A DNA stretch of 64,000 bases from Bremia lactucae (Eukaryota; Oomycota; Peronosporomycetes; Peronosporales; Peronosporaceae). The position numbers were made by a program, and so were the translations under genes. A model generated the notes under the pieces. The model saw only the letters and a program-made list of their open reading frames with translations, had not been told where the DNA came from and did not search any database. This document shows positions 30,608 to 39,599 of the stretch, in pieces. The stretch is taken from positions 7,631,567 to 7,695,566 of the forward strand of contig NC_090615.1 of NCBI RefSeq assembly GCF_004359215.1, given 5' to 3'. Numbering within the stretch: position 1 is the first letter of the stretch; every line of letters begins with the position of its first letter.

Positions 30608-31912
30608 ATGAATCGGGTCAATACTTTCTTCTGGTCGCGTCTGAACCCCACGGGCGAACTTGTGCGCTCCGTGGATGTGCTGCTGCGTGAGTTGGTGCCG
30701 GATGCCAAACTTGACGCAGCATTTCATAACCTTAGCATCGCCGCAAGCCCGGTAGTAGCACTACCCGCATGCAAGCCTGACGGCGAAGAAGTCGACTCAG
30801 TCGCAGACGGCGCCACCAACACGTGCGACACCGTGTATGAGGACGCCTTACCGCCTGAGGACGAGTCGAGTGACGAGGAGTCGGCTACTGAGAAGACAGT
30901 CCCTGGTGAGCTTGAGCGCAAGTGGGCTAAGATCCGCGCCGTCTTTCATGACTGGGATGAGGAACAAGGCGAACGCGCGAAAAAGATGGATGACTTGGCC
31001 GACCTTCTACTGCGTTATCGAATTTTGGAAAAGGTGTTGATGCCTAAAGTGCTGGGTCAGCTGACGTTTGAAACCCGCAAGTACGTGGGCACTGTATTTC
31101 GCGCAATGACGGTTCACAACCTGCGAGGCTTTATTGAACTCATTGGTGAGCGACCAGATATTATGCGCTGGCTGGTGGAAGGATATAAGAGCAATGAAAC
31201 GGCCCTGATCTGTGGCTCGATGCTGCGCGACTGCTTTGAGCATCAGAAGCTTACTTTAATCTTCATGAAGGAGCTCACTTTCGAATTTGAGTTTTTATTT
31301 AAAGTTACTATGGAGAATAGCAATTTCGACATTTCTGCGGACGCGCTGATTAACATCTCACGCCTCCTTACAGTGCACAAAAAAGCAAGCGTTCAGGTTC
31401 TCGACGAATCATTTGACCGTGTTTTTGGTCAATTGAACAATTTATTGACGTCGCCAAATTACGCAACAAGGAGACAGACGCTGCAGCTCCTGTCAGAGCT
31501 ACTGCTAGACCCGATTAACTTTGCTATCATGCAAAGGTACGTGTCGTCTCGCAGCAACCTAAAGCAGATTATGCTGCTTCTGCGCGAGCCGAGCGAGGCA
31601 TTGCGCATGGATGCATTTCACGTGTTTAAGATCTTTGTGGCCAACCCAAACAAGTCGTTGGAGGTGAAGCAGCTTTTGGTGCGCAATCGCGACAAGCTCC
31701 TGGCGTTTGTAAGCGATTTCGGTAAGGCCGAGTCCGGCCGCGACTTTCTTCAAGAAAGGTCGTTGCTATTGTTTGCACTCGAGCGGATGACTGAAAAGGC
31801 CCAGGTGCTGGAGAAGACGCAGGACCAAGCTAGGCGGAAATCGACTTTGACAAGTGTCGAGCGAACGCCGCTTTCGGGGCCTTTGTCCGGAATGTGTGTG
31901 GATCAAAAGTAG
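30608..31912 (+). CDS. CAB39: MO25/CAB39 family scaffold protein
   Basis: MO25 is an armadillo-like helical scaffold that activates STE20-type kinases (with LKB1-STRAD in animals; in polarity and cytokinesis pathways in fungi). The protein is 434 residues from ATG 30608 (MNRVNTFFWSRLNPTGELVR), longer than the usual 330-340. The family core is clear: ALICGSMLRDCFEHQKLTLI, FDISADALINISRLLTVHK, NYATRRQTLQLLSELLLDP, ALRMDAFHVFKIFVANP and LLVRNRDKLLAF. The extra length is an acidic insertion at about residues 55-105 (ALPPEDESSDEESATEK). An upstream in-frame ATG at 30521 would add 29 residues without family similarity, so it was not used. Confidence 0.92.
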   Translation: MNRVNTFFWSRLNPTGELVRSVDVLLRELVPDAKLDAAFHNLSIAASPVVALPACKPDGEEVDSVADGATNTCDTVYEDALPPEDESSDEESATEKTVPGELERKWAKIRAVFHDWDEEQGERAKKMDDLADLLLRYRILEKVLMPKVLGQLTFETRKYVGTVFRAMTVHNLRGFIELIGERPDIMRWLVEGYKSNETALICGSMLRDCFEHQKLTLIFMKELTFEFEFLFKVTMENSNFDISADALINISRLLTVHKKASVQVLDESFDRVFGQLNNLLTSPNYATRRQTLQLLSELLLDPINFAIMQRYVSSRSNLKQIMLLLREPSEALRMDAFHVFKIFVANPNKSLEVKQLLVRNRDKLLAFVSDFGKAESGRDFLQERSLLLFALERMTEKAQVLEKTQDQARRKSTLTSVERTPLSGPLSGMCVDQK

Positions 31913-32093
31913 AAAGTTGACGGCTTGCCGTCAAAGCAATTACTGCATGATAGTATTTAAGGTATAAGGGAAAGATGCCAAAGGCGCGTCAAGTTAAGGG
32001 CGCCCGCCATACATTTTAGAGCTGCAATGGTATCGCAAAAGGGTCTATCCAATGTTATAATCGGAATCGTAAACTTCGGACTCATCATTTGAC

Positions 32094-32297
32094 ATGTCGC
32101 CCAAAAGTACAATTGTGTTTGAAAGGCAGCCGAGTTGCGACATTTTTAATAACCAGCATAATACCGCAGCACAGTACCGTACCCCGAATTGTGGGTTAGA
32201 GCTTCTGCTTTTCCCACAGTCTGTCGTGCTGTCGGAGTCTGAGGACGAGGTCCGCAAAGTCGATTCGCGCGCTTGGCTGCTACTCGGCTGCGCATAG
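32094..32297 (+). other. Upstream frame before the PX gene (uORF or 5' exon)
   Basis: A 67-codon frame starts MSPKSTIVFERQPSCDIF and includes an acidic SESEDEVRK stretch. It ends 33 bp before the PX start. It might be an upstream ORF or a first exon, but I could not find a splice that joins it in phase. The remaining 31913-32329 shows nothing else. Confidence 0.25.
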
Positions 32298-32329
32298 TTA
32301 CGGTCAACATTTACATCGTTGTTGGCAAC

Positions 32330-33214
32330 ATGTTTGATGAAGACTCCATCTCTGTTGCGATTACGGCCTCAAAGGAGTTTGAGAGCAGCGACATGATTGG
32401 GAACTTTGAAGGAGGTGGTAAGGGACATCGATATACCATGTACACGGTCTTCGTGCGCAACGTTTCTACAGGAGGAAAGTGTGTCGTGCGAAGGCGTTAT
32501 TCGGACTTCTTTAAGTTGCGCAAAGAGCTTATGGAGCTCGTGTCCTGGGGCCACTGTGGCTTTTGCGAGCAGTATGAGCAGCAAATTGCCGGCTATCCTT
32601 TTCCGCGTCGACGATTGCTGCGCTCTAGTCGCGCAGCCGTCGTAAAGGAGCGAATGGATAGTCTCGGCTTATTTTTAAGGCACATGCTACTTTGTATTAT
32701 GGCGCGCAGCTTTGAGAACTGCTCCCAGGCTTGCGAGAACATAGAAAATTGCATCATGAAGTCATTTTTACAAATGGAGCAAACTGAAATTATTTTTCCG
32801 GCCATGACTTCCAAGCAGCGCCCAATTGAAATTATTCATGCCATGGAAGAGAAGCGACATCAGCAGATCAAGGCCGCAGGGTTTCGCACTACGGTTCTAG
32901 CAAACATTACACATCTAGACCATAGCAACCAGACTGAATTGCCTCGCGACCAGCGCTATGTCAGTACAGACACTTGCCATCTTTGTCTTCGGAAATGGAC
33001 GAACTGCTATTGTAATAGCGACCAAGACCGCATTTATCCTGTAAACGTCGGCAGAGCCAGCAACCATTGCGATAGTCCTACGCGCGAACGCCCCAGCGTG
33101 TCTGTAGCTGAAAGTGGCCCCAGCCGATGCAGCCAATGCGATAACAACTGGAACCACTGCAATTGCTGTCAACAAGTGTCTCCGACAATCTCATCAGCAT
33201 GTACGGATCGCTGA
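32330..33214 (+). CDS. PX-domain protein with duplicated Cys-rich C-terminal motif
   Basis: The PX domain (about residues 25-125) should bind phosphoinositides on endomembranes. The tokens are MYTVFVRNVSTGGKCVVRRR, the signature RRYSDFFKLRKEL and YPFPRRRLLRSS (the Pro-rich loop and basic lipid-binding segment), followed by LGLFLRHML. The central helical region has ENCSQACENIENCIMKSF. The tail contains two similar motifs, CHLCLRKWTNCYC (32975-33013) and CSQCDNNWNHCNC (33128-33166), both fitting C-x2-C-x3-W-x2-C-x-C, which look metal-binding. The protein is 294 residues from ATG 32330; the open frame extends upstream without an ATG, so a 5' exon cannot be excluded. The partner domain is unknown to me. 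Confidence 0.8.
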   Translation: MFDEDSISVAITASKEFESSDMIGNFEGGGKGHRYTMYTVFVRNVSTGGKCVVRRRYSDFFKLRKELMELVSWGHCGFCEQYEQQIAGYPFPRRRLLRSSRAAVVKERMDSLGLFLRHMLLCIMARSFENCSQACENIENCIMKSFLQMEQTEIIFPAMTSKQRPIEIIHAMEEKRHQQIKAAGFRTTVLANITHLDHSNQTELPRDQRYVSTDTCHLCLRKWTNCYCNSDQDRIYPVNVGRASNHCDSPTRERPSVSVAESGPSRCSQCDNNWNHCNCCQQVSPTISSACTDR

Positions 33215-33309
33215 TCGTCGTCTAATTATTTCAGGTTCAATACTATAAAAAAGTGGAATTGATTTTTTTTATTTTAATTTTACTTTGATACATTTGAGAG
33301 CTGATTAGT

Positions 33310-34881
33310 ATGAGTGGGCGTAGGTCTGCTGTTACATGGCTTGACTGGAATGAGTGGCAGAATGTGCACACGAGTTTATTCTGTAGGGACGTATTTGAAC
33401 AGCAGCGTGCGATTTCCCGTGTGGCTGCGTGGCGCAGTCGGGCGCAACTCCCTGTGGCCATCAATGCCACAGCACAACTGGTAGAACTACAGCTGCATGC
33501 TTCGATGGCGCAACATCATCACCATGCAGTGGGTGTAAGCTCTCGCTCGCATATGGAGTTGTCGCTTTTGTACTCAAATGCTATTGTGCGCTGCGTAAAT
33601 GGACTTGTGGATGGATCGCAGAAGGGCGCGTACGCTTTGGCCGTTAGTACGTTAGCGCAACGAATTGGTATTCCACTTTGGGTCGTAGACCTGCGCCACG
33701 AGTCCACGCACAATCAATTGCCATCGCTCCCAGTACTTCGCTTTGCTGCTCGCCATTTGCTAGCGTGGCTTCGTGTCAACTACTGGACAGCTCAGGAAAG
33801 CTTACTTTCAGGGCAGGTGCATCTCGTGGCACATTGGCTGTTTCAACAGCTTCCGCATCTGACGAAAATTTTGAACAAAAAAATGGGCCCAGCACAGGAA
33901 CTTATCGCGCCAATGCTTGATGCTGAAAAGTTGCGCAATATCGTGATACCGCTGCTTGTAGGCGGAGAGCAGTACTGCGTCCGTATCGCTTCAATTGGAT
34001 TGCTGTTCCTAAGAGCTCAAACACCGCAAAAAGTGCATCGTAGCGACCAGATTTTTCAGAAAGAAGTGTTTATTACTTTAATTTTGCAATTACAGCCGAT
34101 ATGGAGGAGCTTCAGTGCCTCTTTACTTGCTGCATTAGGCCAAAAGGTATTTAAAGCGATCTGTCCGCCACAATCTAGTGAAGAAGACGGTAAAGTTGCA
34201 CGAGAAAATGAGCACACGAATTCTTTTCAACAGATTGAAGTGGATGGTGCGCTGCATTGGATTAAATTTATGGTAAGTAGCGAATATCGTGAAAGAATTA
34301 AGCTTCAGATTGCCCCAATTGAAGACATTTGTCAATGCGGGGCTGAAATGCTTGCTCTTGCAGAGAATTTCAAAGCTGACGATATTGCAAAGTATGACAA
34401 ATGCCTGCTGGACCGCGTAATGACCGTGCTAAGATCAAGTAAAGGCATCAGAAACCACGTAATGGTTGCCACTAAAGCTTCGATTTCTATCGCAAGCCAA
34501 ATCGAGAAATGGACAAAGTTAGCTGCTTGGGGGGAGTGTCCCATCGGGCTAAGACACGGTTATGCGAGCTACGATCAATTTGGCAAGCGCCAATTGCGTG
34601 AATTTATACCTGATGATGACATATTGATGTCAGATAGCACGACATTTGTGGAAACTGATGATGAATTGGAGGAAGGTTTAAGCATTGTCGACCCTAATGA
34701 CGCAGAGATTGCGATAGATGCCTTGATGGAGGAGTGGGATAAGGCGTACGATAGTGAGATTCAGCACATCCTCGATTTGCAGGCTACGATCGCTCGCGAC
34801 GGGCATCGACAAGGCATTAGCGAGACAGTTCTTCCAAAGCAGGAACTTCAGCGCATTCAGAAGGAGATTGAAATCTGGTAG
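33310..34881 (+). CDS. LAS1: LAS1 family pre-rRNA endoribonuclease
   Basis: LAS1 is the HEPN nuclease that, with the Grc3/NOL9 kinase, cuts ITS2 of pre-rRNA in the nucleus during 60S formation. The 523-residue frame matches the Las1 N-terminal domain: AAWRSRAQLPVAINATAQLV, LLYSNAIVRCVNGLVDGSQK, IGIPLWVVDLRHESTH and LPSLPVLRFAARHLLAWLRV. The catalytic HEPN motif RHESTH is at residues 129-134 with Arg and His intact. The rest is helical and poorly conserved; the C terminus is acidic (FVETDDELEEGLSIVDPND). The start at 33310 lies 95 bp after the PX stop on the same strand. It converges with HslU, with 122 bp between the stops. Confidence 0.85.
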   Translation: MSGRRSAVTWLDWNEWQNVHTSLFCRDVFEQQRAISRVAAWRSRAQLPVAINATAQLVELQLHASMAQHHHHAVGVSSRSHMELSLLYSNAIVRCVNGLVDGSQKGAYALAVSTLAQRIGIPLWVVDLRHESTHNQLPSLPVLRFAARHLLAWLRVNYWTAQESLLSGQVHLVAHWLFQQLPHLTKILNKKMGPAQELIAPMLDAEKLRNIVIPLLVGGEQYCVRIASIGLLFLRAQTPQKVHRSDQIFQKEVFITLILQLQPIWRSFSASLLAALGQKVFKAICPPQSSEEDGKVARENEHTNSFQQIEVDGALHWIKFMVSSEYRERIKLQIAPIEDICQCGAEMLALAENFKADDIAKYDKCLLDRVMTVLRSSKGIRNHVMVATKASISIASQIEKWTKLAAWGECPIGLRHGYASYDQFGKRQLREFIPDDDILMSDSTTFVETDDELEEGLSIVDPNDAEIAIDALMEEWDKAYDSEIQHILDLQATIARDGHRQGISETVLPKQELQRIQKEIEIW

Positions 34882-35003
34882 ATTGACAGGCATAACATAA
34901 AAACAAATTAAGGTAGCACCACGGTGGCTTTGACACATGTTTCATCATTCCACCAAGCAGTCAAAACGAGGCTTCCGAATCTAAATTGGGACGCTTCGTT
35001 AGG

Positions 35004-36527
35004 CTACAAAATAAATTTGGAGAGATCAGTCGTCTTCATGAGATTATCGACACGCTCAAGCACAAAGTCTTTCGTGATTGTGACAGATGAGCCTGGGGCC
35101 ATTTCGGAACTGTCAAAGCTAATTTCCTCGACCACCTTCTCTACCACAGCATGCAGACGCCGAGCGCCAATGTTCTCGACCGTCTGATTGATTTCAGCAG
35201 CAACACGGGCAATTTCGCGCACAGCGTCATCCGTGAAGTTTAAAGTAACACCTTCCGTCAGAATGAGCTCAGTTTGCTGTTTAATGAGGTTCGTTACAGG
35301 CTCTGTCAGTATACGGTGCAAGTCTTCCTCGGTCAGCCCCTTGAGCTCAACACGAATCGGCAGACGACCCTGCAGTTCAGCTAGTAGATCCGATGGCTTT
35401 GATGAATGAAAAGCGCCCGAACAAATGAACAAAATATGGTCGGTATTAACATTGCCGTGCTTTGTAGAGATGACGCTGCCTTCAATCAAAGGCAAAAGAT
35501 CCCGCTGCACACCTTCGCTGCTTGGATCAGACGACCGACGCAAGTCTCCGCTGGAGCAGATTTTATCGATCTCATCGATAAACACAATTCCATTCTCTTC
35601 CGTTTCCTGAATCGCCTCTCGCACGACATCTGTCATGTCAATAGCATTCTCCATCTCTAACTCCTCAAAAGCTCCGCGTGACTCCGCAATGGTCATGCGT
35701 TTGCGCTCCAACTTTTTCTCACCAAAAGCTCGACCAAATACTTCCATGGGAACACCCTTGCCTTCGCCACCAACAATCGTAATAGGCTGACCGCTAAAGT
35801 TCCTAGACGCAGGGACGTCGAATTCAATGATACGGTCTTCAAGCTCTCCAGTGCGCAACAGACGCTCGAACGTGGCACGCGAGCGCTCAGCAACATTAGC
35901 TCCTGTCAGCACATCCAAAATTCGGCTCTCGACAAGGTGCTGAACTTGTTTTCGTAGTCGCTCTTTCCGATATTTTTTTACCATGTTAATAGCGTTTTCC
36001 ACGAGGTCCCGGATGATTTGGTCTACGTCGCGGCCGTGGAAGCCCACCTCAGTAAACTTTGTAGCCTCTACCTTGACAAACGGGGCCTCCGACAACTTCG
36101 CTAAACGACGAGCGATTTCAGTCTTACCACAGCCGGTAGGTCCGATCATCAAAATATTCTTTGGACTCACTTCCTGGCGCAGTGCGTCCGAGATCTTCTG
36201 GCGACGCCAGCGGTTGCGTAGCGCAATGGCAACAGCGCGCTTGGCGTCAGCCTGCCCCACAATGTACTTGTTTAGCTGCTCTACAACCTCGCGTGGCTTT
36301 AATTTGCGTCCCATATCATTCACCTCACATGTGGCTTCCTCTAATATTGGCATGGACACAATGGTGTCCTCCTCCAAAGCCTTTGGCGCAACCGTGGACA
36401 TCGCGCGCAGCGACTGCGCAGGCCGTACTAGAGCACCTTGAGAGTGTGCAGCTGCATACGGGAATTTCGGCTGCTGTACATGACGCCAAAGGCCATTGCG
36501 CGCCTGTAATTGCATGGCGCGACGCAT
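35004..36527 (-). CDS. hslU: HslU (ClpY) ATPase subunit, mitochondrial
   Basis: HslU is the AAA+ unfoldase of the HslUV protease; in eukaryotes that kept it, it works in mitochondria with HslV. The protein is 507 residues from ATG 36527 (MRRAMQLQARNG), with about 45 residues of basic presequence-like leader before the bacterial-type core (LKPREVVEQLNKYIVGQADA). Walker A is GPTGCGKTE (129-137), Walker B IVFIDEIDKI, the second-region HGNVNTDHILFICSGAF and sensor/Arg finger ELQGRLPIRVEL. The C terminus ends LSKFIL, like the HslV-docking tail. The pore loop reads GFHG where bacterial HslU has GYVG. The frame is open for 18 codons upstream but without an ATG. HslV is not in the window. Confidence 0.95.
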   Translation of the reverse strand: MRRAMQLQARNGLWRHVQQPKFPYAAAHSQGALVRPAQSLRAMSTVAPKALEEDTIVSMPILEEATCEVNDMGRKLKPREVVEQLNKYIVGQADAKRAVAIALRNRWRRQKISDALRQEVSPKNILMIGPTGCGKTEIARRLAKLSEAPFVKVEATKFTEVGFHGRDVDQIIRDLVENAINMVKKYRKERLRKQVQHLVESRILDVLTGANVAERSRATFERLLRTGELEDRIIEFDVPASRNFSGQPITIVGGEGKGVPMEVFGRAFGEKKLERKRMTIAESRGAFEELEMENAIDMTDVVREAIQETEENGIVFIDEIDKICSSGDLRRSSDPSSEGVQRDLLPLIEGSVISTKHGNVNTDHILFICSGAFHSSKPSDLLAELQGRLPIRVELKGLTEEDLHRILTEPVTNLIKQQTELILTEGVTLNFTDDAVREIARVAAEINQTVENIGARRLHAVVEKVVEEISFDSSEMAPGSSVTITKDFVLERVDNLMKTTDLSKFIL

Positions 36528-36591
36528 TCTTTTTACTGATGTCACCCTCTTCTGCAATAGAATGCATGTATAAAACACCAACCTATGCTTG

Positions 36592-36607
36592 AAATTTAAT
36601 AAAGAGC
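36592..36607 (-). promoter_or_regulatory. Inr-like core promoter of HslU
   Basis: GCTCTTTATTAAATTT on the minus strand fits about 13 of 16 positions of the oomycete start-site consensus and lies 65 bp before the HslU ATG. By-eye match only. Confidence 0.3.
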
Positions 36608-36639
36608 GCCATTCCGGTGCGCCTACCCTTCTTTCATTG

Positions 36640-36800
36640 TGTAACGGGCTAAAGTTGCCCTTATGTTACACAGTCCCCGGTAAGTACACTTGGTGTTCCT
36701 AAAGGGATGGTCAATTACTTAAATAAATTAATTGGACCAAGCACTTGGGTGTGGTGCACATTTGTGACCAACCCTTGTGTATGTGATGCACATAGGTGCA
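36640..36800 (+). repeat. Family-A LTR fragment
   Basis: Starts TGTAACGGGCTAAAG, includes TTGTGTATGTGATGCACATA, then diverges. It lies close upstream of HslU (minus) and is followed by an E-type LTR. Confidence 0.75.
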
Positions 36801-36822
36801 CGCAACGTTCAAAAACGTCAAC

Positions 36823-37006
36823 TGTAACGGGGCACTTTCACTAGTACTGATCAGTACTCGTTAACCTTACACTAATTACAGCGTAGGTTAGGTGCCTCAA
36901 AACTTCACGTACACAAGGGTTAGAGGAAGGTTTCTAAGTAGGTAAGGGTCTTTAGCTACCAACGGTGATTCAAAGGATTAGAATTAGGGAGAAGTAAAAC
37001 TGTGTT
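36823..37006 (+). repeat. LTR of family E (partial)
   Basis: Starts TGTAACGGGGCAC and carries a short inverted repeat ACTAGTACTGATCAGTAC. Related sequence is at 37561-37630 and, reversed, at about 44930-45111. Confidence 0.55.
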
Positions 37007-37054
37007 AATATTGTAGCGGAGCTACCTCGTTCAGGAAGACTTTCAGACTCAAAG

Positions 37055-37560
37055 TGTAACGGGCTAAAGTTGCCCTAATGTTACACAGTCCCCGTTAAGT
37101 ACACTTAGTGTACTTAAGGGGATGGTCAACTACTAAATTATAGTAATTAGACCTAACACTGGGATGTGGTTCACATTTGTAACCAACCCTTGTGTATTTG
37201 ATGCACATGGGTGCATTCACATTAGGAGGGATGACGCCTAGCGTCATCCGTTATGCGAGGTTTCTAGAAAGATACGCTCGCAATACAAATTAAGTGTTAT
37301 CTATAGAAATGACATTTTGAGTGGTAAAAACAGGTATTTATATTTAATACGATTAAATATAAATCAGTCTGAAATGTACTTCCTACTTGGTAAGTGCGCA
37401 CGAGGAGTCGGATTACCGCTCTTGTGACGACACTTAACCAGAGTACTCAGTGCGTTGTGTGAGGTCGCTAACGCGCCCACCACAACTACCTCACTGCACG
37501 CAAGAAAAGCTGGTAAACCGCTTCCTCACTGTGCTAGGATGTGTGTCTAAACAGAGCGTG
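37055..37560 (+). repeat. Family-A LTR (outer 5' LTR), cut by an E-type LTR
   Basis: Matches the 41327 LTR from TGTAACGGGC to CAGAGCGTG, then switches at 37561 to TGTAACGGGGCACTGCG, an E-type LTR start that runs into the gap. Confidence 0.8.
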
Positions 37561-37845
37561 TGTAACGGGGCACTGCGACTTGTACTGTTTCAGTACAAGT
37601 CCACTTCACACTGCTTCAGATGTGAGTGGTNNNNNNNNNNNNNNNNNNNNNNNNNNNNNNNNNNNNNNNNNNNNNNNNNNNNNNNNNNNNNNNNNNNNNN
37701 NNNNNNNNNNNNNNNNNNNNNNNNNNNNNNGAATCAAATAGTCATGTCCGACAGCATTTGTTAGGTCTTAAAAACTCACCACCCGTCAATTTAAAGCGAC
37801 TGGCTTGATAAAAACGAAAAAAAAACCTTTGCCACTAAGGCCTCT
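37561..37845. other. E-type LTR start, assembly gap and short unassigned flank
   Basis: 37561-37630 is E-type LTR with an inverted repeat CTTGTACTG..CAGTACAAG. 37631-37730 is 100 N. 37731-37845 resembles nothing I recognise. Confidence 0.5.
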
Positions 37846-38388
37846 AGTAACGGGCTTAAGTTGCTTTAATGTTACCCAGTCCCCGTTAAGCACACCAAGT
37901 GTGCTTAAGGGGATGGTAAAATACTTAAATAAAGTAATTCGACCCACCACCTGGGTGTGGTTCACATTGTGAACCACTCTTGTGTATGTGATGCACATAG
38001 GTGCATTCACATAGGAGGGATGACGCCTTATATCATCCGTGATGACGGCTAGCGTCATCCGTTACGCGAAGTATCTTGAAAAATACGCTCGCAATACATA
38101 TTGGTGTTATCGACAGAGATGACATTTTTTGATTAACAAAAATAGGTTTTATATCATTAATACGATTCAACATTAATCAGTCTGAAAACTACTTCCTGCC
38201 TGATAAGTGCGCACGAGGAGCCGGATTTCCGCTCCCGTGACGACACTTTACTCGAGTACTTAGTGCGTCAGGTGAGGTCGCTAAGGCGCCCACCACTGCA
38301 CGCAAGAGAAGAGGTCTAATCGCTTCCTCGCTGTGCTAGGGTGTGTGCTTAAGTAGAGCGTGGCCGCATTAAGACGTGCCGGCCTACA
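37846..38388 (+). repeat. 5' LTR of family A copy 4
   Basis: Begins with a mutated terminus (AGTAACGGGC) and ends GGCCTACA. It has the GATGAC stem-loops near 38020-38060. The primer-binding site follows after two bases. Confidence 0.85.
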
Positions 38389-38390
38389 CT

Positions 38391-38408
38391 TGGTAGCACT
38401 TGAAATCC
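38391..38408 (+). promoter_or_regulatory. Primer-binding site, family A
   Basis: TGGTAGCACTTG lies two bases after the LTR, complementary to a tRNA 3' end CAAGTGCTACCA. The same start recurs in family B (44613-44624, minus) and, mutated, in family D (about 61090-61110, minus). The U72-A73 end it implies is that of eukaryotic initiator tRNA-Met; this assignment is inferred. Confidence 0.6.
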
Positions 38409-38443
38409 TTCCCACGACCTGCATCTCTGCGTGTGTAGGTAGG

Positions 38444-39532
38444 GATGAGCCTCAATATCGATTGCGCTCGTTTCCCCCACCTCTTCGAACACCATCGGGA
38501 GGCGGCAGGGCACTTGACGCAGGGACTTGGTGAACAAGCCCTGGTCAGGCTCCTGGGTAGTTCTCCTGAGCAACTTGTTGCTCAGTTGGAGCAGTTTAAG
38601 GCATTCGTGCTCGGACGCGGAGATCCGCGTCCGCGGCACAGAGCCATGCTGCGGCGGGGTCACTTAGACTCAGGATGAGCTGAAGCGTGAGCAGGCTTGG
38701 AGCAAGGCTCTTAACAGGACTGTTGAGATGCTCTCTGTGCGGCCGTATCATCCGAGGCCCATTCGGATAGACCCACCCAAGTTCGATGGAACTGCAGCGC
38801 ACACGATTGTCTACTGGCTGATAGCCGTGAATCAATGTGGTGTCGCGCAGCTCATCAAGAATGACAGCCTGATGGTGTCGTACGCCATGTCGCATCGTCG
38901 TGTTAGGCCTCAGAGTGGGCTTACTCGGCGCTTATGGCGGACGTTAAGGCGTTTCCTAAATGGACGACCTTCAAAACAAAGATTCGCGCCATGTACCAGC
39001 CGCCGAACAACGAAGTGTTGCTTCAGGCGCGCTTCTTTGGAGCGCGATAGGCGAAGCGATCTCTGCAAAATTATGCACAAGACATGGGCTCGCTGTCGGC
39101 GTCCATTACTGTAGGTTCGATTCCGGAGCACATTAAGGTGCCCACATTTATGAACGGACTACGGCATGGCCCATCTCGACAAGCCCTTTTCCGAAAGGTG
39201 CCGTCGACGATGGAAGAGGCAATCCAAATTGCCTTTGTTCGGAGCAATCTAACAATAGTGCCTCGGCGACAGCTTGGTATAAGCCGTCGGCCGAGAGGTT
39301 AGATGCCACTCCCATGGAGTTAGGCAATGCAGACGTTGTCTGCTATAAATGCGGCAAGCGCGGCCATATAATGGCTCGCTGCTATGCCAGGGTCCCTGTT
39401 GGGGCGAAGTTGCCCAGCAAGAGGACTCCCTACCCAAATCCCTACCCAAAGGGCGATGGCACGAACCAGCGTGAGAGACGCATGAGTTCTGCATCAACCA
39501 CTGAGGGGGTCGGGAATGCGGGAGCGCAGTAG
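38444..39532 (+). pseudogene. Family-A Gag
   Basis: Pieces in order: MSLNIDCARFPHLFEHHREA (38445), the capsid part with IRIDPPKFDGTAAHTIVYW (38728), KTKIRAMYQPPNNEVLLQAR and SASITVGSIPEHIKVPTFMN (39084), and the zinc knuckle CYKCGKRGHIMARC (about 39340-39382). Frameshifts lie near 38660, 38900 and 39300. Gag is therefore a normal sense gene upstream of pol, which shows that the antisense frame is additional. Confidence 0.85.
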
Positions 39533-39599
39533 GGTCGAAATACCCAACTGACGCGGTCCTTACTTCAGAGTTGTGGAACGAATGGGTAGCATAGTCCTT

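Noticed and set aside
36161..36592. Plus-strand frames opposite HslU
   Set aside because: Shadows of the HslU coding sequence with no independent support.
37450..37808. Frames across 37631-37730
   Set aside because: Produced by the 100-N gap inside LTR sequence.
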